NCBI GenBank assembly: GCA_029338875.1
Contig: JAQYBF010000098.1
Span: 1-41,544 of the forward strand
DNA: 41,544 bases
Origin: Lachnospiraceae bacterium
GTDB taxonomy: Bacteria > Bacillota > Clostridia > Lachnospirales > Lachnospiraceae
Direction of reading: 5' to 3'
The notes under the pieces were generated by a model. That model was not told where the DNA came from and ran no database searches. It worked only from the letters and a program-made list of their open reading frames with translations. Shown here piece after piece: positions 8,736 to 15,744 of the stretch (positions are counted from its first letter, which is position 1; every line of letters starts with the position of its first letter). The position numbers were made by a program, and so were the translations under genes.

Positions 8736-8837
8736 TCAAATCATAAAAGAGATGATCATGGTTACAACCATAGCAAGAATCAGAATGATGGATATGATAG
8801 CGAAGATTTTCCGCAGCTTGTTGGAATTCTTATACAT
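8736..8837 (-). CDS. Small single-span membrane protein (33 aa) upstream of the VanW gene
   Basis: The 33-codon frame begins ATG TAT AAG AAT TCC AAC. It encodes a basic, polar start (MYKNSNKLRKIF) followed by one run of about 20 hydrophobic residues (Ile, Leu, Val, Met), then TGA. The stop is 10 bp before the VanW start and overlaps that gene's ribosome site (TGAGGAAGA), so the two would be translationally coupled. The layout N-polar, K/R-rich, one transmembrane helix is that of a genuine small membrane protein rather than chance sequence. Its own ribosome site is weak (GAGAGAAAA). Its function is unknown. Confidence 0.55.
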   Translation of the reverse strand: MYKNSNKLRKIFAIISIILILAMVVTMIISFMI

Positions 8838-9090
8838 GTACTTTTCTCTCTATTTCCTTAAGATTTTGAAATGTTACTGTTTGCTTTATCGATCTGCCGG
8901 CTGATTGTCTCCCCGGCTTTTCTTTCGGATATTAAAGCTGATTTTCTGCCTGTTATGAAGTGCAGATTAAATTTTATTTTACCATGTCTTGCAAGGCCCC
9001 GGAAACATCTGATCCTCAAGCCCTTCAGATTTTCTCTTTTCTGCATTCGGTGCCGGAGTTTTCAGAATCCGCCCCCTTCTTTGGAACCTG

Positions 9091-9732
9091 TCACCGGTCC
9101 GTCCGGTCCTTGGAATTGCAGTAATCCCGGAGGGGACATTCGGCACACTTGGGCTTCCGTGCGATGCAGGTTTCCCGGCCGAAGGTGATAAGCTGGAGAT
9201 TCCAGGAGATCCAGTGGTCCTTAGGCAGCTCCTTCATGAGATCGAATTCGACCTCCTTGGGATCTGTCTTTTTGGTCAGGCCCAGCCGCCTGGAAATCCG
9301 ACCCACATGTGTATCCACGACAATGGATGGCTGATGAAATATATGGCCACGCACTACATTTGCCGTCTTCCGGCCGACACCGGGCAGACCGGTCAGTTCC
9401 TCCAGAGTCGAAGGAACCTCGCCGCCGTAGTCCTCGACCAGCTTCTTTGCGCAGGCGATCAGGTTCTTGGCCTTGTTGTGATAGAAACCGCAGGAATGAA
9501 TGGCTTCCTCCATCTCCAGCTGATCGGCTTCGGCAAAGGCATAGACATCCGGGTACTTCCTGAAAAGTCCCGGCGTGACCTGATTGACACGGGCATCCGT
9601 GCACTGGGCCGAGAGAATGGTCGCCACCAGAAGCTCCCAGGCATTCCGATAGTCCAGGGTCGCCTCGGTCAGACCGCCGTAGGTCTGGTCGAGAATCTCT
9701 AAGATATGGGAGATACGTTCTTTCTTTGTCAT
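9091..9732 (-). CDS. nth: Endonuclease III (bifunctional DNA glycosylase/AP lyase)
   Basis: Nth removes oxidised pyrimidines from DNA and cleaves the abasic site by beta-elimination. The helix-hairpin-helix LPGVGRKTANVV carries the catalytic Lys122, and VVDTHVGR carries the essential Asp140. The [4Fe-4S] ligands follow the canonical C-x6-C-x2-C-x5-C pattern (Cys189, 196, 199, 205). All are offset by two from the E. coli enzyme, so length and core are standard. An ATG four codons earlier is in frame, but only the ATG at 9730-9732 has a ribosome site (TGGAG six bases upstream), so 213 residues are annotated. A TATAAT at 9781-9786 may be its -10 element, though no good -35 accompanies it. Confidence 0.96.
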   Translation of the reverse strand: MTKKERISHILEILDQTYGGLTEATLDYRNAWELLVATILSAQCTDARVNQVTPGLFRKYPDVYAFAEADQLEMEEAIHSCGFYHNKAKNLIACAKKLVEDYGGEVPSTLEELTGLPGVGRKTANVVRGHIFHQPSIVVDTHVGRISRRLGLTKKTDPKEVEFDLMKELPKDHWISWNLQLITFGRETCIARKPKCAECPLRDYCNSKDRTDR

Positions 9733-9823
9733 AATTGTCTCCATTGCAGGGGTTGAAAACTGGATGTTTCAGTCTCTACCATTATACTTCATAGAAGGCT
9801 GAAATTTTTTTCTAAATAGAAAA

Positions 9824-9855
9824 CAAAAGGCCGTGGAAAGCTTCTTTCCACAGCC
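9824..9855 (-). terminator. Rho-independent terminator, minus strand
   Basis: GGCTGTGGAAAG and CTTTCCACGGCC (arms 9829-9840 and 9844-9855) form a 12-bp stem with an AAG loop on the minus strand, followed by TTTTGTTTTC. One pair is a G-U wobble on the minus strand but a C-A mismatch on plus, so the RNA of interest reads leftward. It would end transcripts coming from the MntP-like gene, far upstream at 10350, through the repeat region. Confidence 0.8.
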
Positions 9856-9944
9856 TGTAAGCGACACTTTCTCAGCGTCTTCTGATTTTTCTTAAGTAAA
9901 ACTTCCCATTTCAAATGGGCCTGCCTTGTGCGGGCTTCTGGGTT

Positions 9945-10100
9945 CCTTCACTATCGATGGATAAAATTTGGAAAATTGAAGATCAATAGATCGGAATTTA
10001 CGATTTTCATCAAAATCGATGTACAAAGCCAGGAAGTCTGGAGAAAATGCATCGAGACTGGAAATTTTCTTCAAAATCGATCCATGAAATTTAGCTTGGG
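9945..10100 (-). repeat. Degenerate 62-bp tandem repeat, locus 1
   Basis: Read on the minus strand, three degenerate units each carry an ATCGAT core. Two are followed by TTTGAWGAAAAT; the most degenerate one, at 9953-9958, is not. The ATCGAT cores end at plus positions 9958, 10020 and 10081, giving a period of 61-62 bp. The best-preserved unit (CATGGATCGATTTTGAAG then AAAATTTCC) is nearly identical to units at 15745-15905, where the same element occurs in the opposite orientation. The period is not a multiple of three, so this is unlikely to be coding. The 617-bp region between nth and the MntP-like gene otherwise holds a terminator and an adjoining palindromic segment. Confidence 0.75.
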
Positions 10101-10260
10101 TTCGATATAGGAAATTATTTCAAAATAATGCGCTTTTCATGCTATGGAAAAGGCTGTTTTGGAAGTGAAAGTTCGATATAGAAATAAGTTTTCAAAAAGT
10201 GCTATAAAATTCGTTTCAAAACACGCATTATTCAAAAAAGATTGTGTATATCGAATTTCC
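10099..10260. repeat. AT-rich segment with nested inverted repeats
   Basis: This segment begins GTTCGATATAGGAAATT and ends TATATCGAATTTCC, and it holds AATAATGCG near 10127 and CGCATTATT near 10222, so two sets of inverted sequences nest around the middle. A direct copy of TTCGATATAG(A) also occurs at 10172. It resembles a small non-autonomous mobile element or a long structured RNA, but no target duplication or transposase was identified. Confidence 0.45.
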
Positions 10261-10349
10261 GACACTTCCGGGGATTTTTTAAGGAACAGGGCATCGAAAT
10301 TTTGTCAGCTCTGTGTCTACTGGATAGGTAGTAGTTTACCTGTCTTATC

Positions 10350-10928
10350 TCACGCCAGCAGCACATAGCGGACCAGGATATCAACTCCCGCAATAAAGAG
10401 GATCACGGCCCCGATCAGATAGATCTTGTTCTTCGCCTCAAAGCCGAAATTATATCCGACATAGATTCCGCAGAAGACGGCGAAAAAGGAGAAAATGATG
10501 ATCATGATCAGCATGAACCAGAGGTTCGAGCCGATCAGCTTACAGGCCAGGCCTGCAAAAATGGTATAAACCGAGGAAACCGCAATGATCTTCACATACT
10601 GCTTGACCGTGATCTCCCGGCGGCACTCATCCACGAAATCTCTCCGGATTCCCTTGACCATGAGGCGGACCCCAAGGAAAAGGAAAATCAGGACCGACAG
10701 GAAATAGCCTGCCCTGTGAGGATTCTCAATTCCGAAAAACCGCTCCAGTCCGTAGCCGCACAGACATCCTCCATAAAAGAATATGCACTGAAGCAGGACA
10801 ACGAAGGTCGTCACCATAAAAAGCTTTTTCTTCTGAATCTTCTGCAGCATGGCTCCCTGGACCTCCATGGAAGCCAGCATATCCAGGCTGATGCCTGCAA
10901 TTACCAATATATTTTCAAGCCAAATCAT
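10350..10928 (-). CDS. MntP/YtaF-like multi-span membrane protein
   Basis: The 192-residue protein has about six hydrophobic segments and a first-helix motif GISLDMLASM. This recalls the acidic LDALA-type motif of the MntP manganese exporter and the sporulation membrane protein YtaF, and the third segment has the FLFLGVRLMVKG pattern of that superfamily. Transport of a divalent metal is possible but unproven. An ATG nine codons earlier is in frame, but GGAGGAAACAG stands directly before the ATG at 10926-10928, which decides the start. Upstream lies a TetR gene on the same strand, and an inverted repeat between the two is a candidate operator, suggesting local regulation by that TetR. Confidence 0.6.
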   Translation of the reverse strand: MIWLENILVIAGISLDMLASMEVQGAMLQKIQKKKLFMVTTFVVLLQCIFFYGGCLCGYGLERFFGIENPHRAGYFLSVLIFLFLGVRLMVKGIRRDFVDECRREITVKQYVKIIAVSSVYTIFAGLACKLIGSNLWFMLIMIIIFSFFAVFCGIYVGYNFGFEAKNKIYLIGAVILFIAGVDILVRYVLLA

Positions 10929-11025
10929 CTGTTTCCTCCGGCATTGCTTTCCCAACTTAACGAAACTAGTCTAATGATTTCTCGTTTCTTAGGAAATATG
11001 CAACCGAACTGTCATGTATGAATTC

Positions 11026-11053
11026 GGTATACATTTCTGAGAAAATGTATACC
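11026..11053. promoter_or_regulatory. Palindrome just after the TetR gene (candidate TetR operator)
   Basis: GGTATACATTT (11026-11036) and AAATGTATACC (11043-11053) form a perfect 11-bp inverted repeat around a 6-bp centre, ending exactly at the TetR stop codon. No T-run follows on either strand, which argues against a terminator. A 28-bp dyad about 100 bp upstream of the MntP-like gene fits a TetR-family operator. This is inference. Confidence 0.5.
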
Positions 11054-11635
11054 TCATCCCTGTCCTTTGTCGCTGTTCAGGACGTCCGCGATCGAATGTC
11101 CGTAGAGATAGACGCAGACATCGGACACTTCACTTTCCGGGATCTTCATGCTTTCCAGGGCCCAGGTCGTAACAATGTAGCTGATCGACTCCGCATAGAA
11201 ATCGGCGATCTTCTCATTGGTCAGCCATTCGTACTGACTGACTTTCTCGTTCAGCTTTCCCTGCATATAGCGGAGAATCAGGTCCCTGGAAGCGCGTTTC
11301 AGGATATCCGAGAAGGAATTCTGTCCCTCCAGATGAACCGCCTGGATATAGAAGGACTTCTCCTTCTCCATATTTTTCAGAGCCATGGTCAGGCCTTCCT
11401 TCAGCATATCCCGCCGGATGAAGGGCTCCATGGGTTCGATCAGATCATTCTGTACAATCCATTCCAGGAGCTCGTATTTATCCTGGAAGTGATTGTAGAA
11501 GGTCGGCCGGATGACACCGGCCCGGTCCGTGATCTCACGGATGGTGATCTTCTCGATCGGCTTTGTGACTGCTATCTCCTTCAGGCTCTCCGCCAGAAGG
11601 AGATCAATCGCATTGTTTTTACTCTGTACTGTCAT
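11054..11635 (-). CDS. TetR/AcrR family transcriptional regulator
   Basis: The 193-residue protein has the TetR-type helix-turn-helix in its first about 55 residues (KITIREITDRAGVIRPTFYNHFQDKYELLEW, key pattern G-V-x-x-x-T-F-Y-x-H-F). A helical ligand-binding domain follows and looks most like the DhaS-type C-terminal family (LYGHSIADVL near the end). The ligand is unknown. The start ATG at 11633-11635 follows AGGTGG closely. It lies 125 bp upstream of the MntP-like gene and 20 bp downstream of the small 76-residue gene on the same strand, so it may be co-transcribed with the DUF308 unit. Confidence 0.88.
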   Translation of the reverse strand: MTVQSKNNAIDLLLAESLKEIAVTKPIEKITIREITDRAGVIRPTFYNHFQDKYELLEWIVQNDLIEPMEPFIRRDMLKEGLTMALKNMEKEKSFYIQAVHLEGQNSFSDILKRASRDLILRYMQGKLNEKVSQYEWLTNEKIADFYAESISYIVTTWALESMKIPESEVSDVCVYLYGHSIADVLNSDKGQG

Positions 11636-11655
11636 AAACCACCTATACAGACTGT

Positions 11656-11886
11656 TTACTCATCAAATTCGACCGTGACAAAGTAACCCCTCGGGGTTTC
11701 GCGGACATCCACAACCTTGCCCTGGTCGGACTTCAGCCGCTCGACCGTCGAATAATTGGCGGACATGCCGATGGCATGCTCCAGGGTATAGAAATAGGAA
11801 TTGGGAAGCTTGGTTTCCTTCACCTTCAGGACGTCCCCGGGCTTGGTCAGATTGGGGCGTTCCATCTTGAATTCCATCTGCCGCAT
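11656..11886 (-). CDS. Small conserved-looking protein of unknown function (76 aa)
   Basis: The 76-residue protein is soluble and charged, beginning MRQMEFKMERPNLTKPGDVL. It has no membrane segment or recognised motif. The segment PGDVLKVKETKLP followed by DQGKVVDVRETPRGYFVTVEFDE reads like two short beta-strand units of an SH3/KOW-type barrel, a weak structural guess only. Its ATG overlaps the stop of the DUF308 gene (TGATG, 11884-11888), and AAAGGA lies upstream inside that gene. The overlap and codon use typical of its neighbours support a real gene. I do not recognise a function. Confidence 0.7.
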   Translation of the reverse strand: MRQMEFKMERPNLTKPGDVLKVKETKLPNSYFYTLEHAIGMSANYSTVERLKSDQGKVVDVRETPRGYFVTVEFDE

Positions 11887-12446
11887 CAGTCCAGATCCTT
11901 TGCTGTGGAATCGATGATGTGCTCGGCGGATCTGACCTTTCCGGTAACGAAGAGAGCGCTGACGCCGTCATAGATCAGAAGAATTCCAAGAAGAACCATG
12001 CCTGCGGACAGGAACCAGTCGGAACGGATTACGCAGATCAGGCCGATCACGACACTGAGGATGCTGGAAAAGAGCATGGCGCCCCATTTCGGAGCATTAA
12101 CTTCCTTGCCTCTCAAGGACATACGAATGGTATCTGCGCCATGGAAGATAATAAAAATTCCGATAACGATAGGAATAAAGTTGGTAATAGGCTTGGGGAA
12201 GGCCAGCATCCAGAGGCCCAGAGCGGTAATTACGATATAGAGAACCGTCAGTCCCAGAGGATGTGCCTCATCCGTCAGATTCCGGATCAGCTGAACGATA
12301 CCGACAACAGCGATGACGACGCCGATCACCCGTGCCAGGGCATAAAGCATGCCGCTTCGGAAGGCAATCATCAGAATGCCGAGGATAATGGTAAGAATTG
12401 CAACCATCATGTTACTGAAATGAATTTCTTTTAACTTCTCTTTCAT
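11886..12446 (-). CDS. HdeD-like DUF308 membrane protein
   Basis: The 186 residues have about six transmembrane helices arranged as three similar hairpins (for example MMVAILTIILGILMIAF, TVLYIVITALGLWMLAF and LFSSILSVVIGLICVI), the pattern of DUF308, whose E. coli member HdeD is linked to acid resistance. The biochemical activity is unknown. The first of two overlapping genes, it has an unusual 160-nt leader with tandem 16-nt repeats and strong hairpins, suggesting post-transcriptional or multi-site control. The start ATG at 12444-12446 follows GGCAGGGAGT. Confidence 0.82.
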   Translation of the reverse strand: MKEKLKEIHFSNMMVAILTIILGILMIAFRSGMLYALARVIGVVIAVVGIVQLIRNLTDEAHPLGLTVLYIVITALGLWMLAFPKPITNFIPIVIGIFIIFHGADTIRMSLRGKEVNAPKWGAMLFSSILSVVIGLICVIRSDWFLSAGMVLLGILLIYDGVSALFVTGKVRSAEHIIDSTAKDLD

Positions 12447-12456
12447 ACTCCCTGCC

Positions 12457-12570
12457 TCACTTTCAGATAAACAATCTCTTAAGTAAACGACCTCTTAAAT
12501 AAACGTTTCTTCAGGTAAACGGCTCCTGAAGCAGGCATTCTATCATGTGAACGATCCGTCACATGAATGC
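12457..12570 (-). repeat. Four tandem 16-nt units and two hairpins in the DUF308 leader
   Basis: On plus, four 16-nt units end in (G/A)TAAAC at 12472, 12488, 12504 and 12520, an exact 16-nt period (minus-strand consensus GTTTAYYTRAGA). Next to them are two hairpins: CTTCAGG with CCTGAAG (12510-12532), and GCATTC plus ATGTGA paired with TCACAT plus GAATGC (12535-12570, one bulge). The 343-bp region to the CapA-like gene also holds a CCGGCA/TGCCGG dyad at 12625-12644 and an extended -10 site at 12613-12621. Confidence 0.7.
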
Positions 12571-12612
12571 TCCAAAAGCAGCTATATCTGCAACGATAGA
12601 AAACCATCTATT

Positions 12613-12621
12613 ATCATACCA
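12613..12621 (-). promoter_or_regulatory. Extended -10 promoter for the DUF308 unit
   Basis: TGGTATGAT on the minus strand is an extended -10 element (TGn plus TATGAT). No convincing -35 hexamer lies 17 bp upstream; instead the inverted repeat CCGGCA-N8-TGCCGG (12625-12644) covers that region and could be an activator or repressor site. Confidence 0.45.
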
Positions 12622-12789
12622 TATCCGGCAAGAACACATGCCGGTCATTTGTAAAGATAGACCGGCTCCTTCTTTCTGATCTGATCCAGTCTGACCTGCT
12701 TCAGAAATTTTTTTCCGGTCCGACCGTGGCAGACCTGTTCCGGAAAATTCATTCGGCTGACTGAACCAAGGACTTCCTGTATCTGAACG

Positions 12790-14007
12790 TTACTGCACCT
12801 GCAGGCTTCCGTCTCCATTAATGGTAAGGTTCATGCCGCTGCTTCTGGTATTCAGTTTCTCGATAACTCTTGCCGCTTCTGAACCCTCGAGAATCCGCGG
12901 CTGGTAATCATTGGTCGAAGTGGAGCCGGAAAGAGAGCAGGGAATGACCTTGGCCGGATTGGACTCGGAAAGACTTCCGTTTACGAAGTTGAAGGTCTCC
13001 TGGAAAATCATCGTATCCTTATCCTTGGGGTTTGAATTTCCGCCGAAGCAGAAATTTCCCAGGCTGTAGACAATATACTTTCCCTTGTAGCTTTCCAGCC
13101 CCTGAATGACATGGGGATGGGATCCAAGGACCAAATCCGCTCCGTCATCAATGGACGCATGGGCCAGCTCGGTCTGGGTGCTGTTCGGCATGGCATCGCC
13201 CTCGATGCCCCAGTGGAAGAAGACAATGATCAGATTCGGATTTTCCTTCTTTGCCGTGTCAATAAGCCCTGTCACATAGGAGGCATCCTTGCCCTGGCTG
13301 GGAAGCGCGTTGATGCCGATCAGGGCGATCTTCTCATTCTTAACGACCGGATAGGCGATGGTGTCATAGCCGAACCAGGTGAGACCCGCAGATGACACGG
13401 CATTGATCGTGTCCTGAAATCCCTGATCGCCAAAGTCATGGGAATGGTTATTTGCTACAGTCACAGCCTCAACGCCTGCTTCCATAAGAATCTTCGTATA
13501 GGAGCTGTCTCCCTTGAAGGTATAGGTTTTTTCCTGTCTGTTCGTGCTTGTGGTAAAGGTCCCCTCCAGATTTACTACGGTCAGATCATCCTTTTCAAAG
13601 ACACTCTTCACATTCTGAAGGAAATAGCTGCTGCCCTTGGCCGCATACTTTTCATTGAAGCGGTTGTTGTAGCGGTCGTCCACGCCCAAGGTACAGTCGC
13701 CTGCTGCAGAAATGGTAAGGCTGACAGGCGTGCTCTCCGCCGTGGTCTGACTTTCTGAATCGGAGCCTGGCGTCTGGCCGGAAGCATCCGAATCGGAAGA
13801 ATCGGTCGACTTGTCCGAATCCGAGTCAGATTTGTCGGCATCCGAATCAGATTTATCCGAATCCGAACCGGACTTGTCCGCTGTCACCGTATCCGTCTTC
13901 GTGCTGCCCTTTCCGGAATTCAAAAGTCCTTTTTTCGGCAGCAGAAAAACTGCGCAGAAAAGCAGAGCGATGATCAGAATAATTAGAACGATTTTGAATT
14001 TTTTCAT
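12790..14007 (-). CDS. CapA-type (PGA_cap) metallophosphoesterase-like surface protein
   Basis: The 405-residue protein has an N-terminal signal anchor (about 5-24), then a linker of about 60 residues made almost only of Ser, Asp, Lys and Gly (SDKSDSDADKSDSDSDKS), then the CapA catalytic domain. Motifs in order are AAGDCTLG, VNLEGTFT, VANNHSHDFG, VFFHWGIE, GSHPHVIQG and YSLGNFCFGG, the full set for this calcineurin-like family. Members are linked with poly-gamma-glutamate capsule export, but no capB or capC is nearby, so the substrate is unknown. The acidic linker should span the cell wall. The gene starts just downstream of the rubrerythrin terminator and appears to be a single unit; no clear terminator follows it. 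Confidence 0.85.
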   Translation of the reverse strand: MKKFKIVLIILIIALLFCAVFLLPKKGLLNSGKGSTKTDTVTADKSGSDSDKSDSDADKSDSDSDKSTDSSDSDASGQTPGSDSESQTTAESTPVSLTISAAGDCTLGVDDRYNNRFNEKYAAKGSSYFLQNVKSVFEKDDLTVVNLEGTFTTSTNRQEKTYTFKGDSSYTKILMEAGVEAVTVANNHSHDFGDQGFQDTINAVSSAGLTWFGYDTIAYPVVKNEKIALIGINALPSQGKDASYVTGLIDTAKKENPNLIIVFFHWGIEGDAMPNSTQTELAHASIDDGADLVLGSHPHVIQGLESYKGKYIVYSLGNFCFGGNSNPKDKDTMIFQETFNFVNGSLSESNPAKVIPCSLSGSTSTNDYQPRILEGSEAARVIEKLNTRSSGMNLTINGDGSLQVQ

Positions 14008-14091
14008 AATATCCTGCCCCTTATCCTCGTCAATGGTTTCATATCCATCCGATCCTTCAGATTCGGCAGACTTCTCGCCGATCTGTCGAAT

Positions 14092-14134
14092 GAAAAAAAT
14101 AACCTTCTCTGATTATACTATCAAAGAAGGCTAT
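14092..14134 (-). terminator. Terminator of the rubrerythrin gene
   Basis: Arms 14099-14113 and 14120-14134 form a 15-bp stem on the minus strand with two G-U wobbles that would be mismatches on plus, followed by TTTTTTTC. It lies about 105 bp after the rubrerythrin stop. Confidence 0.85.
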
Positions 14135-14240
14135 TTTAAAACTTTATAGGTGCTCCCGGAAGGAGCCTCTTTATAGGATGTTCTTCAGAAAAATTCTTTC
14201 TCAGAAAAATTTCTCTCAGAAGAATGCTCTCCCAACCGAA

Positions 14241-14792
14241 TTACTTCTTGAAGTAACGATTGTAGAGACCTTCGAAGCCCTTACCATGACGAGCTTCATC
14301 ACGAGCCATCTCATGGATTGCATCATGAAGAGCATCATAGTTACGCTCCTTGCAGAGCTTAGCCAGCTTGGTCTTACCAGCGGTTGCGCCGTTCTCAGCC
14401 TCTGCACGAACCTTCAGGTTCTCAGCGGTAGAAGGACTTACAACCTCGCCCAGCATCTCAGCATACTTTGCTGCATGAACTGCTTCCTCATTGGCAACCT
14501 TCTCGAAATATAAACCGATCTCAGGATAGCCCTCACGCATAGCTGCGCGGCTCATAGCGAGATACATACCAACCTCAGAGCACTCGCCCTGGAATTCAGC
14601 GTGAAGAGACTCGATGATGTCATCCTCAACACCCTTGGCAACTCCGATGACATGCTCGGAAGCCCATGTATATTCCTGGCCCTCTTCCTGCTTGGTGAAC
14701 TTGGAAGCCGGTGCATGGCAAACCGGACATTCCTTCGGGGGCTCTTCGCCTTCATAAACATAACCACATACCTGACATACCCATTTAGCCAT
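14241..14792 (-). CDS. Rubrerythrin with N-terminal rubredoxin domain (reverse rubrerythrin)
   Basis: The 183-residue protein has an N-terminal rubredoxin-like iron site, Cys6-x2-Cys9 and Cys22-x2-Cys25 (VCQVCGYVYEGEEPP and ECPVCHAP). A ferritin-like four-helix domain follows, with the diiron Glu and His ligands in EFQGECSEV, NEEAVHAAKYAEM and DEARHGKGFEG. In classical rubrerythrin the order is reversed. Such proteins reduce hydrogen peroxide in anaerobes. The ATG at 14790-14792 is chosen because AAAAGGAG sits upstream; an earlier in-frame ATG has no such site. It lies downstream of the PerR-type gene on the same strand, matching the perR-rbr pairing seen in clostridia. Confidence 0.94.
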   Translation of the reverse strand: MAKWVCQVCGYVYEGEEPPKECPVCHAPASKFTKQEEGQEYTWASEHVIGVAKGVEDDIIESLHAEFQGECSEVGMYLAMSRAAMREGYPEIGLYFEKVANEEAVHAAKYAEMLGEVVSPSTAENLKVRAEAENGATAGKTKLAKLCKERNYDALHDAIHEMARDEARHGKGFEGLYNRYFKK

Positions 14793-15002
14793 AATTTTTT
14801 CTCCTTTTCCTATGCATAACAACAACTTTTTCCTTTATATCAGATCGCATAGCCTGTAGATCCTGCTTTTTTCGGATGACATGACATGCGGATCTTTCAA
14901 TATTAACCGGACTTTCTGTCCTCTGCTTCCGGATCCTGTTCGCTGAATTCCGGAATCATCTGAATTGAACTTCGGAGCCAGTTCACTGAATTTCGGTTCC
15001 TT

Positions 15003-15476
15003 CTATTCGTTGACTGCTCTCTTCTCCGGCTCTTCCGCTTTAATCTCTTCTATATCAGAATTAATCTCTTCTATATCAGAAACATCAGACATGTCAGAGG
15101 CTTCAGAAGCCATAAGCTTCTGTCTACAGTCCTTGCAGAGACCTTCAACAACGATATTTCTGACCAGGAAATCTTCCGGAAAATCCATCTTCTCGAAAGA
15201 CTCCTTTGTAAGCATCAGATCCTCAATCCTGCCGCAGGACTTGCAGCAGAGATGCACATGAGGAACGGTATTTCCATCGAAGTGCTCTTTTCCATTCTGA
15301 GTGAAGGAAATAATCTCCTCATCCTTTGCCAGCCCCCGGAGATTCCGGTAGACCGTTGCAAGGGAAATATTGGGAATATCGTTTTTCACAGTAGTGTAAA
15401 CCATTTCCGCAGTCGGATGATCGCTGCGATGTTTCAGGTCATTGAGAACTGCGGCGCGCTGTAACGTATTTCTCAA
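15003..15476 (-). CDS. Fur-family regulator, probably PerR
   Basis: The 157-residue protein begins with TTG at 15474-15476, which is well placed after AAGGAG. The winged helix contains NISLATVYRNLRGL. Metal-site candidates are His20 (in HPTAE), Asp67 (HFDGN), His73 and His75 (PHVHLCC) and Asp86 (RIEDL), the set expected for PerR. A structural zinc site is formed by Cys78-x2-Cys81 and Cys114-x2-Cys117. PerR senses peroxide through iron-catalysed oxidation of its histidines. The C-terminal 30 residues are acidic, longer than normal and partly made by a 21-bp tandem duplication. A Fur-type box lies between promoter and start, so autorepression is likely. Fur itself is the alternative. Confidence 0.88.
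   Translation of the reverse strand: MRNTLQRAAVLNDLKHRSDHPTAEMVYTTVKNDIPNISLATVYRNLRGLAKDEEIISFTQNGKEHFDGNTVPHVHLCCKSCGRIEDLMLTKESFEKMDFPEDFLVRNIVVEGLCKDCRQKLMASEASDMSDVSDIEEINSDIEEIKAEEPEKRAVNE
15040..15081. repeat. Perfect 21-bp tandem duplication inside the PerR-type gene
   Basis: The 21-mer starting TTAATCTCTTCTATATCAG occurs at 15040-15060 and again, without a change, at 15061-15081. In the protein it doubles the segment SDIEEIN/K in the acidic tail. The in-frame length and perfect identity suggest a recent replication-slippage event that may vary between strains. Confidence 0.9.
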
Positions 15477-15491
15477 TTTCGAACTCCTTAT

Positions 15492-15542
15492 TGATAATCA
15501 TTATCGTTAAGCTCATTATATCTAATCCACAGAAGAATGCAA
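15492..15542 (-). promoter_or_regulatory. Promoter and Fur/PerR box of the regulator gene
   Basis: On the minus strand TTGCAT (15537-15542) and TATAAT (15515-15520) are 16 bp apart. Directly downstream, 15492-15506 reads TGATAATCATTATCG on plus, a 7-1-7 dyad matching the Fur-family consensus TGATAATnATTATCA at all but one position. Its place between transcription start and ribosome site fits negative autoregulation. Confidence 0.8.
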
Positions 15543-15744
15543 GCGATTTTTGAGAAACTTTTTTCGGACTCTTTTTAGGGCTCTTTTTAGGGCTTTCTTC
15601 TGGCTTTTCCAGACGGCCAGAATGGGGCACTCCAGAGCCTTTTGCTATCCATTTTGGCTCAATACTGTCACTGACGAATGAATCTTAACCGTTTTCCAAT
15701 CGCTTTCTCTTTAAATTTGGAATCTCAATGCAGAGTACCGGCTT

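Noticed and set aside
9928-10110. 60-codon frame within the first 62-bp array (and 61 codons at 15744-15929) sharing GNFLQNRSM
   Set aside because: The shared peptide comes from the repeated DNA. The 62-bp period shifts the frame between units and no ribosome sites are present, so coding is unlikely.
11026-11053. Rho-independent terminator of the TetR gene
   Set aside because: The stem is perfect but neither strand has a T-run after it; an operator role fits better.
12670-12789. Terminator of the CapA-like gene
   Set aside because: CCGGAAA/TTTCCGG arms exist near 12713-12747, but the bases after the stem on the minus strand are A-rich, not T-rich.
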